From contig CAVWFK010000005.1 of assembly GCA_963754235.1 (NCBI GenBank), positions 186,001 through 250,000 of the forward strand: a stretch of DNA of 64,000 nucleotides, given 5' to 3'. This document shows positions 17,320 through 24,762 of the stretch, piece by piece. The notes below the pieces were generated by a model. It was not told the DNA's origin, made no database searches, and saw only the letters and a list, made by a program, of their open reading frames with translations. The DNA is from DATAYA01 sp963754235 (GTDB lineage: Bacteria; Pseudomonadota; Alphaproteobacteria; Acetobacterales; Acetobacteraceae). Position 1 is the stretch's first letter; the number at the start of each line of letters is the position of its first letter. The position numbers and the translations under genes were made by a program.

Positions 17320-18144
17320 TCAGCCGGCCGCCGCCACGGCAGCGGCGCGGACCGCCTCACTCCCGTACCGACGCTCCAGCCTGCGGATCACGAAATGGCC
17401 CTCCGCCAGATCGAGCGCGTGGCGCAGGAATGCGTCGTTCAACGCCGCCCCGGTGGCGGCGCCCACGATCGGCACCGCCTGCAACGCGAGCTTGCGCGAC
17501 AGCACCAGCCCGTAGCGTGCACCGACCTGCTCGACCAATGCCATCACGGTGCGGCCCTGCAACAGCATCCGCGCGGAAAAATACGACAGCTCGTTCTCGT
17601 CCATCCGCTCGTCGGTCCACTCGCCCGGCGCCGGCATCAGCGAGAACACCGCGAGACACGCCGCCCGCAATTCCTCGGTCGTCAGATCCTCGCCCTCGCG
17701 AGCCGCGATCCGCGCCACCCCGCGCATGACCGCGAGCGTGGTGAAGGTGAGGTCCGGCAACAATCCCGCCATCCCCAGAAACCCACCCACGGCCCCCGAG
17801 AACCCCACCGCCGCGCGCGAGATGATCCGCGCCGCGCGCGACGAGGCGCCAGGCGGGGCGCCAGGCCGCAGGCCGAGGACGGCGATCTCGAACGCGCGCG
17901 CGAGCGCGATCTGCCCGGCCGCCTGCACCCTCGGCGCCAGCGACTGCTCGCCCGGCAGCCGCGTGAGCGCCCGCACCGCGACCGCGCCGGCGGTCGTGAC
18001 TGCGCCCGCCGCCACGTCGGCCAGCCGCACCAGCAAGCCGCGGCCGCGCCGCAACCGCTGCATGGCGGCCGCGAGCTCCCCGCGCGCCTCCGGCGGCAGC
18101 CCGCCCGCGTCCTGCTCGGTCGCCACGGGCACGACGTCACTCAT
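17320..18144 (-). CDS. EcsC family protein
   Basis: A 274-residue protein matching the EcsC family: a hydrophobic glycine-rich region (GFSGAVGGFLGMAGLLPDL) precedes TLAVMRGVARIAAREG, and the family hallmark AVPIVGAATGAALNDAFLRH lies near the C-terminus. EcsC was named from the Bacillus subtilis ecs locus; its biochemical role is unknown and it is probably membrane associated. ATG 18144 opens with MSDVVPVATEQDAGG. It is 70 bp from the XRE regulator on the same strand, so joint transcription is possible. Confidence 0.8.
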   Translation of the reverse strand: MSDVVPVATEQDAGGLPPEARGELAAAMQRLRRGRGLLVRLADVAAGAVTTAGAVAVRALTRLPGEQSLAPRVQAAGQIALARAFEIAVLGLRPGAPPGASSRAARIISRAAVGFSGAVGGFLGMAGLLPDLTFTTLAVMRGVARIAAREGEDLTTEELRAACLAVFSLMPAPGEWTDERMDENELSYFSARMLLQGRTVMALVEQVGARYGLVLSRKLALQAVPIVGAATGAALNDAFLRHALDLAEGHFVIRRLERRYGSEAVRAAAVAAAG

Positions 18145-18214
18145 CCGCTGATCTCCTGCGTGCCGACAACGCGATCGTCGCGGCTTGGTGCCCCGCGCTC
18201 CGCGTGACCTGCGC

Positions 18215-18595
18215 TCAGCGGCGCGCCAGCCGCCGCGCCGTGCGCAACAGGAAAGCGCGATCGTCTGGGTCGCACTCGCGATACAGCCGCAGCAGCGCCA
18301 GCTCGTCGCCCGTCCCGGCCTGACGCGGGGCGCGATTGTCCTCGCCGAACAACAAGTACTCCACCGACACGTCGAGTGCCGCCGCCAGAAGCGGCAGATT
18401 GCTCCGCACCTGCCCGGCCCGGTCGGTCTCCCACTGCGCGACCGCGCTGCGGGTGACGCCCACGGCGGCGGCCAATGCCTCCTGCGTCATACCACGCGCT
18501 GCCCGGATGGTGCGGATGCGCGCGCCGATGCTCGGCGACGGATCGGGGGTTTGGGCCATGCTCGGGGTTTTGACCATGCTGGGGGTTTTGACCAT
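18215..18595 (-). CDS. XRE-family HTH transcriptional regulator
   Basis: A 126-residue Cro/CI-type DNA-binding protein. The helix-turn-helix is IGARIRTIRAARGMTQEALA then AAVGVTRSAVAQWETDRAG, about residues 22-62, followed by LPLLAAALDVSVEYLLFGED. The C-terminal third (LALLRLYRECDPDDRAFLL) is a short helical tail with no effector domain. The N-terminus lies in an 18-bp tandem repeat giving three in-frame ATG codons (18595, 18577, 18559), each opening M-x-x-TP; the true start is ambiguous. It is divergent from the Uma2 gene and could regulate it and itself. Confidence 0.82.
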   Translation of the reverse strand: MVKTPSMVKTPSMAQTPDPSPSIGARIRTIRAARGMTQEALAAAVGVTRSAVAQWETDRAGQVRSNLPLLAAALDVSVEYLLFGEDNRAPRQAGTGDELALLRLYRECDPDDRAFLLRTARRLARR

Positions 18596-18598
18596 GCC
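18545..18598. repeat. 18-bp tandem repeat over the XRE start codon
   Basis: Three units of 18 bp with the pattern GGGGGTTTTGACCATGCT. Each contributes an in-frame ATG and the peptide MVKTPS, MVKTPS or MAQTPD. Loss or gain of a unit would change the N-terminus by six residues without breaking the frame. Confidence 0.75.
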
Positions 18599-18637
18599 CG
18601 AGCATATGTCATAACCCCTAACGACGTCCAGTTAGTC

Positions 18638-18668
18638 TTGGCGGAGCGGCCCTGGGCGCGGCTATACT
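18638..18668 (+). promoter_or_regulatory. Possible promoter upstream of the Uma2 gene
   Basis: TTGGCG at 18638-18643 and TATACT at 18663-18668, spaced 19 bp. The ATG at 18677 begins only 8 bases after TATACT, so a transcript from this promoter would be nearly leaderless. I see no Shine-Dalgarno sequence in the intervening CCCCTGCC. Spacing is long and the call is tentative. Confidence 0.3.
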
Positions 18669-18676
18669 CCCCTGCC

Positions 18677-19283
18677 ATGAACATCGCCCTTCGCAAGCCG
18701 CGCATGACCCGCGAGCAGTTTTTCGCCTGGGCCGAGGCCCGCGATGAACGTTACGAGTTCGACGGCTTCGAGCCGGTCGCCATGACCGGCGGCACCCGGA
18801 ACCACAGCCGGATCGCCCAAAACCTCTACATCTTCTCTACGGACACGCCTGCGCGGCGGCCCCTGCGAGCCCCTTGGGCCAGATGCGGGCGTCGGGACCG
18901 TCGGCGATGCCGTGCGTTACCCGGACGCCTTGGTGACTTGCACCAAAGGGCCGGGTACAGATCGTATCATGCCAGGGGTGGTGGTGGTGTTCGAGGTCCT
19001 CAGCCCCACTTCCGGGCGGACCGACCGGATCGTGAAGCTGCGCGAATACCGCGCCGTCCCCTCCATTCTGCGCTACGTGATCCTGGAATACACCGGCATC
19101 GGTCTCAGCGTCTTCGAGCGCGCGAACGGCGACGAGCCATGGCGAGCCACCGCCCTGACCGCCGACGACACGCTCAGGATGCCCGAGATCGGCATCGAAA
19201 TCCCGGTCACCGAACTCTACCAGGAGGTCGATCTGCCGGAAGTCGGCACCGGGGAGGCGGAGAACAGCGCCGCGGCGAGGTGA
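18677..19283 (+). pseudogene. Uma2-family restriction-endonuclease-fold protein, frameshifted
   Basis: The N-terminal frame reads MNIALRKPRMTREQFFAWAE to HSRIAQNLYIFSTDT and then loses the family sequence. A second frame resumes at LRGGPCEPLGPDAGVGTVGD and carries the PD-(D/E)xK-like core: AVRYPDALVTC, VVVFEVLSPTSGRTDR, and LRYVILEYTG. It ends EIPVTELYQEVDLPE. The junction at about 18845-18857 needs a base change in number, and the LYIF residues also look altered, so this is probably a decayed gene. Uma2 proteins are expanded in cyanobacteria and some alphaproteobacteria; their function is unclear. Confidence 0.7.
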
Positions 19284-19329
19284 CCCCGCGCCGATGCTTG
19301 GGGCTTGGAGGTGCCAGCGCAGTCACGGA

Positions 19330-19908
19330 TCAACACCATTCCGGCGGCTCGGCCCGCGCCGCCTCGAACGGCACGCGGCTGCCCTCGGGGACCGGCATCT
19401 CGGCCACGTTCAGGATCAGGGCCACCAGCGTGTAGTAGCCGCAGAGCGCGGTCAGCTCGACCACGCCATGCTCGCCCCAGCTCTCGCGCGCCTGCGAGAA
19501 CAGGCGCTCGTCCACCGCCCGGCTCCGGTGGAGCGCCGCGGTGAAGTCGTGCGCGAGCAGCAGCGCGGGGGCGGCACCATCGGGCCGCTCGCCGCGGCCG
19601 ATCGCGGCGATCACCGGCTCCGGCACGCCGGCCGCGGCGGCGAGCGGGGCGTGCGCGTGCCACTCGAACTGCGCCCGGCAGGCGCGCGCGGTGACCAGGA
19701 TCGCAAGCTCGGTCACGTCGCGCGGCAGCGCATCGCCGAAGCGCAGATGCTCGCCGAGGCGCTGCACGTGGTCGGCAAGGCGGGGGCTGCGCAGCAGCGG
19801 CACGAAGGGGCCGCGCAGGCTGCCGCGCGGGCCGGCGATGATTGCCTCCAGCACGCGGCGCTGTTCGGCCGACAGCTCGGCATCGGGGATTGCGGGAAAG
19901 CGTGTCAT
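19330..19908 (-). CDS. Carboxymuconolactone decarboxylase family protein (AhpD-like fold)
   Basis: A 192-residue protein of the CMD/AhpD superfamily, with LRGPFVPLLRSPRLADHVQR, LPRDVTELAILVTARACRAQ and FEWHAHAPLA. The AhpD redox pair C-x-x-C is absent: only one Cys (ACRAQFEWH) is present at that position, as in the decarboxylase-like branch with the EWxxH motif. The reaction is unknown. The start at 19908 (MTRFPAIPDAELS) shares a 60-bp divergent region with the hydrolase gene. Confidence 0.78.
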   Translation of the reverse strand: MTRFPAIPDAELSAEQRRVLEAIIAGPRGSLRGPFVPLLRSPRLADHVQRLGEHLRFGDALPRDVTELAILVTARACRAQFEWHAHAPLAAAAGVPEPVIAAIGRGERPDGAAPALLLAHDFTAALHRSRAVDERLFSQARESWGEHGVVELTALCGYYTLVALILNVAEMPVPEGSRVPFEAARAEPPEWC

Positions 19909-19968
19909 CGCGGGATGGCCCTCCGGTTTGCGCGCAGTATAGTGGCGAGAAGCGGAGGGGAGGAGACC

Positions 19969-20853
19969 ATGCCGACGCTGCGCACCGATGACGGTGTGAG
20001 CCTCGCCTACCACGAGGCGGGCAGCGGCACGCCGGTCGTGTTCGTCCACGAATTCGCGGGCGACGCGCGCAGCTTTGAGCCGCAATTGCGTCACTTCGCG
20101 CGCACCCATCGCTGCATCGCCTACAACGCGCGCGGCTATCCGCCGTCGGATATGCCCGGCGAGCCGCAGCGCTATTCGCAGGACCGCGCCCGCGACGACA
20201 TCCGCGCCGTGCTCGACGCACTCGGCATTGCGCGCGCTCATGTCTGCGGCATCTCGATGGGCGCATTCGCGACGCTGCATTTCGGCCTGCGCTATCCCGG
20301 CCGCGCCCTCTCGCTGGTGGTCGGCGGCTGCGGCTACGGCGCCGAGCAGAGGCGCGCGGCGCCGTTTCGCGCCGAGGTCGAGCAGAACGCTGCCGCCATC
20401 CGCGCCGAGGGCATGGCGGCGTTCGCCGCCCGCTATTCGATGGGGCCCGCGCGGGTGCAGTTGCTCAACAAGGACCCGCGCGGTTTCGCCGAATTCCAGG
20501 CGCAGCTTGCCGATCATTCGGCGGCGGGCTCGGCGCTGACCATGCTCGGCGTACAGCGGCTACGGCCCTCGCTCTATGACTTCCGCGAGCAGCTTGCCGC
20601 GATGTCGGTGCCCATGCTGGTCATCACCGGCGATGAGGACGAACCGTGCCTCGATCCCGGCCTGATGCTCAAGCGCACGGTCCCGACCGCGCGGCTCGCG
20701 GTGCTGCCCGGCACCGGCCACGCGCTCAATCTGGAGGAGCCGGCCTTGTTCAACCGCCTGGTCGGCGATTTCTGGCACCTGGTCGAGAGCGGCCGGTATG
20801 CGGCGCGCGACCCGCGCTCGGTCTCGGCGGGCGTAATCGGGGGAAAATCATGA
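19969..20853 (+). CDS. Alpha/beta hydrolase
   Basis: A 294-residue alpha/beta-hydrolase-fold enzyme. The N-terminal strand region is GTPVVFVHEFAGDARSF, the nucleophile elbow is GISMG (Ser near residue 97), the acid is within MLVITGDEDEPC, and the His is in LPGTGHALNLEEP. It resembles 3-oxoadipate enol-lactone hydrolase and related esterases; substrate is not resolved. GGAGGGGAGGAG provides a strong ribosome site. Its stop overlaps the next ATG (ATGA), so it is translationally coupled to the VOC gene. Confidence 0.85.
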   Translation: MPTLRTDDGVSLAYHEAGSGTPVVFVHEFAGDARSFEPQLRHFARTHRCIAYNARGYPPSDMPGEPQRYSQDRARDDIRAVLDALGIARAHVCGISMGAFATLHFGLRYPGRALSLVVGGCGYGAEQRRAAPFRAEVEQNAAAIRAEGMAAFAARYSMGPARVQLLNKDPRGFAEFQAQLADHSAAGSALTMLGVQRLRPSLYDFREQLAAMSVPMLVITGDEDEPCLDPGLMLKRTVPTARLAVLPGTGHALNLEEPALFNRLVGDFWHLVESGRYAARDPRSVSAGVIGGKS

Positions 20854-21245
20854 TTCTCAGCCACGTCACGCTCGGCACCGACGATCTCGATCGCGCCGCC
20901 GCGTTCTACGACGCGGTGCTGGGAGAGCTTGGCATCGCGCGGACGCAGCAGAGCGCCCATTTCGTCGGCTACGGCACCGAAGGCGAGGGGGCGGTGTTCA
21001 TCGGCCACCCGTTCAACCAGGCGTCGATGAGCTCCGGCAACGGCACCTCGGCGATCTTCCTCGCCCCCTCGCGCGACGCGGTCGATCGGTTCTGGCAGCG
21101 CGCGACGACGCTCGGCGGACGCGACGAGGGCGCGGCGGGGCTGCGGCCGCACTATCACGCCAATTATTACGGCGCCTATGTCCGCGACCTGGACGGCAAC
21201 AAGATCGGCGCGGTCTGCCACGCGCCGGCGCAGGACGCCGCCTGA
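20850..21245 (+). CDS. Single-domain VOC family protein
   Basis: A 131-residue glyoxalase-fold protein: SHVTLGTDDLDRAAAFYDAV at the start, HPFNQASMSSGNGTSAIFLA in the middle and YVRDLDGNKIGAVCH at the C-terminus, where the metal-ligand Glu of true glyoxalases is not obvious. Small VOC proteins of this type include fosfomycin-resistance-like and many uncharacterised members. It overlaps the upstream hydrolase (ATGA), and its stop overlaps the start of the M24 gene at 21245. The three genes should be one transcript. Confidence 0.8.
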   Translation: MILSHVTLGTDDLDRAAAFYDAVLGELGIARTQQSAHFVGYGTEGEGAVFIGHPFNQASMSSGNGTSAIFLAPSRDAVDRFWQRATTLGGRDEGAAGLRPHYHANYYGAYVRDLDGNKIGAVCHAPAQDAA

Positions 21246-22396
21246 TGGCGCTGCATTTCGAGCGCGACGAATACGACCGCCACATCGCCGCGGCCGTGCG
21301 GGAGATGACGGGGGCCGGCCTCGACGGGCTGCTGCTGTTCCAGCAGGAGAGCATGTACTGGCTCACCGGCTACGACACGTTCGGCTTCTGCTTCTTCCAA
21401 TGCCTCTATCTCGGCGCCGACGGGCGCATGGCGCTGCTTACGCGCTCGGCCGACCTGCGACAGGCGCAGCACACCTCGATCATCGCCGATATCCGCATCT
21501 GGACCGATGCCGAAGGCGCGCAGCCGGCCACGCAGTTGCGGGACATGCTGGACGATCTCGGCGCGCGCGGGCATCGGCTCGGGATCGAGGCGGATGCGTA
21601 CGGCCTGACCCACGCAAACGGCCGCGCGGTCGAGGCGGCGCTCGACGGGTTCTGCACGCTCGCCGATGCGAGCCGGCTGGTCGATCCGCTGCGCGCCGTG
21701 AAGTCGGACGCCGAACTCGCCTGCGTGCGCCGTGCCGCGGCACTCGCCGATGCGGCGCTGGAAGCGGGCCTCGCCGAGACCCGCGCGGGTGCCGAGGAAG
21801 GGCGCATTCTGGCTGCCATGCAGGGCGCCGTGTTCACCGGCGGCGGCGATTATCCTGCCAACGAGTTCATCCTCGGATCGGGTGCGGACGCGCTGCTCTG
21901 CCGTTACAAATCCGGCCGCCGCACCTTGGCAGCCGAGGACCAGCTCACGCTCGAGTTCGCCGGCGTCTGGCGGCACTATCACGCGGCGCTAATGCGCACG
22001 GTGATCGTGGGGCCGCCGCGGCCGCGCCACCGCGCGCTGCACGCCGCCTGCGCCGAGGCGCTGGCTGCCTGCGAGGCGCTGCTGCGTCCGGGCCGTACCG
22101 CGGGCGAGGTGTTCGATGCGCACGCGCGTGTGATGGACGCTCACGGGATGGCGGCGCACCGGCTCAACGCCTGCGGCTACAGCCTTGGCGCGCGCTTTAC
22201 GCCGAGCTGGATGGACCGGCCGATGTTCTATGCCGCCAACAGCACGGTGCTGCAGCCGGGGATGGTGTTTTTTCTGCATATGATCCTGATGGACAGCGAA
22301 ACCTGGACCGCGATGACCCTCGGCCGCACCTCGATCGTCACCGCTGAGGGCGCCGAGACGCTAAGCCGCGCGCCGCTCGACCTGCTGCTTCGCTGA
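21245..22396 (+). CDS. M24-family (creatinase/Xaa-Pro peptidase fold) protein with altered metal site
   Basis: A 383-residue pita-bread-fold protein. The creatinase N-terminal domain (DGLLLFQQESMYWLTGYDTF) is followed by an M24 domain. In canonical Xaa-Pro peptidases two Asp ligands lie in the strand region after GxxxGxYxGYxSD. Here the equivalent stretch reads LTLEFAGVWRHYHAALMRT, with Glu237 and His246 in those places. That resembles non-peptidase branches such as ectoine hydrolase or DMSP lyase DddP rather than prolidase. The C-terminal GARFTPSWMDRP and SIVTAEGAETLS keep part of the site. Substrate unknown. Confidence 0.75.
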   Translation: MALHFERDEYDRHIAAAVREMTGAGLDGLLLFQQESMYWLTGYDTFGFCFFQCLYLGADGRMALLTRSADLRQAQHTSIIADIRIWTDAEGAQPATQLRDMLDDLGARGHRLGIEADAYGLTHANGRAVEAALDGFCTLADASRLVDPLRAVKSDAELACVRRAAALADAALEAGLAETRAGAEEGRILAAMQGAVFTGGGDYPANEFILGSGADALLCRYKSGRRTLAAEDQLTLEFAGVWRHYHAALMRTVIVGPPRPRHRALHAACAEALAACEALLRPGRTAGEVFDAHARVMDAHGMAAHRLNACGYSLGARFTPSWMDRPMFYAANSTVLQPGMVFFLHMILMDSETWTAMTLGRTSIVTAEGAETLSRAPLDLLLR

Positions 22397-22439
22397 ACGG
22401 TGCCGGGGCGGGGCAATCGCATGTGGACGCGCTGCTCCC

Positions 22440-22520
22440 GTCATGGTCGGCGGAGGCCGACCATCCACGTCTTTCGTGGGGCCGCGAAGTCGTGGGTGGT
22501 CGGCCTCCGCCGACCATGAC
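22440..22520. repeat. 81-bp palindromic repeat, intact copy
   Basis: The left arm starts GTCATGGTCGGCGGAGGCC and the right arm ends GGCCTCCGCCGACCATGAC. The two arms are complementary over nearly their whole length, with a GGGGCCGC centre. Each end also folds alone (GGTCGGC-GGAG-GCCGACC), giving a two-hairpin or one-long-hairpin structure. It lies in the 279-bp gap between the M24 gene and the pentose-phosphate operon and could also act as a terminator, though no T-run follows. Damaged copies are at 6961 and 14259. Confidence 0.85.
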
Positions 22521-22570
22521 GATTGTTCGGCTTGCGCCGGGCATCACGGGATTGGTCTGGCGTTGGTGGG

Positions 22571-22598
22571 TTGAGCCGGGGCCGGCGCGCCACAATCT
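22571..22598 (+). promoter_or_regulatory. Possible promoter of the pentose-phosphate operon
   Basis: TTGAGC at 22571-22576 and CAATCT at 22593-22598, spaced 16 bp, lie 78 bp upstream of the transketolase GTG and downstream of the palindromic repeat. This is a weak match to a housekeeping promoter, offered because the operon must start in this gap. A second candidate -10, TATAGG, lies at about 22624. Confidence 0.25.
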
Positions 22599-22675
22599 CT
22601 TCAACCACGCCGGCCGCCATGCGCTATAGGTTTGGGTGAGCGGCGATCGGGCCGATCGGCCGAAGGGGAACGAGA

Positions 22676-24751
22676 GTGGAACAGAACTTCGACCGTCTCT
22701 GCATCGACACGATGCGCACGCTGGCGATGGATGCGGTGCAGAAAGCCAATTCCGGCCACCCCGGCACGCCGATGGCGATGGCGCCGGTCGCCTACACGCT
22801 GTGGCAGGAACGGCTGCATTTCGACCCCGCCGATCCGCTCTGGCCGAACCGCGACCGCTTCGTGCTCTCCTGCGGCCACGCCTCGATGCTGCTCTATTCG
22901 CTGCTGCACCTGACGCAGACCCGCGCGGTCGCGAAATACGAGGTGCGCGACAAGCCCACGGTCTCTCTGGATGACATCAAGAAGTTCCGCCAGCTGGACA
23001 GCTCGACGCCGGGCCATCCCGAGTACCACCTCACCGGCGGGGTGGAATGCACGACCGGTCCGTTGGGGCAGGGGGCGGGGATGTCGGTCGGCATGGCGAT
23101 CGCCGAGCGCTGGCTTGCCAACCGCTATAATCGGCCAGGGATGGCGCTGATCGATTACAACGTGTTCGCGCTGTGCAGCGATGGCGACATGATGGAGGGC
23201 ATCTCCGGCGAGGCCGCCTCGATCGCCGGGCACCTCAAACTCTCCAATCTCTGCTGGATCTATGACAGCAACCGGATCTCGATCGAGGGATCGACCGAAC
23301 TCGCTTTCAGCGAGGATGTGGGGACGCGCTTCCTCGCCTATGGCTGGAACGTGCTGCACGTGCGCGATGCCGAGGACCGCACCGCGTTCCGCGCCGCCCT
23401 GGCCGGCTTCGACCGCGAGCAGAGCCGGCCCACGATGATCATCGTGCAGAGCCATATCGCCTTCGGATCACCGCATAAGCAGGACACCAAGGAGGCGCAC
23501 GGAGAGGCGCTCGGCGAGGACGAGGTTCGGGCAACCAAGCGCGTCTATGGCTGGCCCGAAGACGCGCATTTCCTGGTGCCCGATGGCGTCTATGACCATT
23601 TCGCGCAAGGCATCGGCGCCCGCGGTGCGGGCCTGAACAAGGAATGGCGCGGGTCGTTCGAGAAGTACCGCGCCGAGCACCCGGACCTCGCCACCGAGTT
23701 CGAGCACATGGAGCGGCGCGAGCTGCCCGATGGCTGGGAGCGCGCGATCCCGAGCTTCCCCGCCGACGAGACCGGGCTCGCGAGCCGCGATTCCTCGGGG
23801 GCGGTGCTGAACAGGCTCGCCGAGGTGATGCCGCTGCTGCTCGGCGGTGCCGCCGACCTGTCGCCCTCCACCAAGACCAACCTCAAGTTCAAGGACGCGG
23901 GCGAGTTCGAGGCCACCAACTACGCCGGCCGCAACTTCCATTTCGGCATCCGCGAGCACGCGATGGGGGCGATCTGCAACGGCATGTCGCTCTCCAAGCT
24001 GCACGCCTACGGCTCTACTTTTCTGATCTTCTTGACTTACATGCGGATGCCGGTCCGCCTCTCGGCGATCATGGAGCTGCCTGTCACCTGGATCTTCACC
24101 CATGACAGCATCGGCGTGGGCGAGGACGGGCCGACGCACCAGCCGATCGAGCAGCTCGCGGCGTTGCGTGCAACGCCGGGGCTGAACACGATCCGCCCCT
24201 GCGACGCGAACGAGGCGGCCGAGGCATGGCGCGTGGTATTGAAGTCGAAGCACGAACCCTGCGCCCTGATCCTGACCCGGCAGAAGCTGCCGACGCTCGA
24301 TCGCACCAAATACGCCGCCGCCTCCGGCCTCGCGCGCGGCGCCTATGTGCTCGCCGATCCCGCCGACGGGCGGCCGGAAGTGATCCTGATCGGCACCGGC
24401 AGCGAGGTGCTGCTCTGCGTGCAGGCGCACGAGGCGCTGGCGAAAGAGGGCGTGCGCACCCGCGTCGTCTCGATGCCGTGCTGGGAGCTGTTCGAGAAGC
24501 AGGACCAGACGTATCGCGACAGCGTGCTGCCGCCCGACATCCTCGCGCGCGTCTCGGTCGAGCAGGCGGCGACGCTCGGCTGGGAGCGCTATGTCGGCAT
24601 GCACGGCACGATCATCGGGATGCGCAGCTTCGGCGGCTCAGCACCGCTCAAGGCGCTGCAGGACAAGTTTGGCTTCACGGTCGAGAAGGTCGCGGCTGCC
24701 GCCCGCGCGCAGCGCGATCGCACGCGCGCGCGGCGGCAGGCCGCCGAATAG
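22676..24751 (+). CDS. tkt: Transketolase
   Basis: A 691-residue thiamine-diphosphate enzyme that transfers two-carbon units between ketose and aldose phosphates in the non-oxidative pentose phosphate pathway. Key sites are NSGHPGTPMAMAP (ThDP/active-site His region), the GDG ThDP/Mg2+ motif LCSDGDMMEGISGEA with NR following, and SIGVGEDGPTHQPIEQLAAL in the pyrimidine domain. The start is GTG 22676 with AGGGGAA upstream. First gene of the operon tkt, tal-pgi, gnd, zwf, HAD, pgl, rpiA, gntK; the next start follows after 11 bp. Confidence 0.95.
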   Translation: MEQNFDRLCIDTMRTLAMDAVQKANSGHPGTPMAMAPVAYTLWQERLHFDPADPLWPNRDRFVLSCGHASMLLYSLLHLTQTRAVAKYEVRDKPTVSLDDIKKFRQLDSSTPGHPEYHLTGGVECTTGPLGQGAGMSVGMAIAERWLANRYNRPGMALIDYNVFALCSDGDMMEGISGEAASIAGHLKLSNLCWIYDSNRISIEGSTELAFSEDVGTRFLAYGWNVLHVRDAEDRTAFRAALAGFDREQSRPTMIIVQSHIAFGSPHKQDTKEAHGEALGEDEVRATKRVYGWPEDAHFLVPDGVYDHFAQGIGARGAGLNKEWRGSFEKYRAEHPDLATEFEHMERRELPDGWERAIPSFPADETGLASRDSSGAVLNRLAEVMPLLLGGAADLSPSTKTNLKFKDAGEFEATNYAGRNFHFGIREHAMGAICNGMSLSKLHAYGSTFLIFLTYMRMPVRLSAIMELPVTWIFTHDSIGVGEDGPTHQPIEQLAALRATPGLNTIRPCDANEAAEAWRVVLKSKHEPCALILTRQKLPTLDRTKYAAASGLARGAYVLADPADGRPEVILIGTGSEVLLCVQAHEALAKEGVRTRVVSMPCWELFEKQDQTYRDSVLPPDILARVSVEQAATLGWERYVGMHGTIIGMRSFGGSAPLKALQDKFGFTVEKVAAAARAQRDRTRARRQAAE

Positions 24752-24762
24752 AGGAGCCGCAG

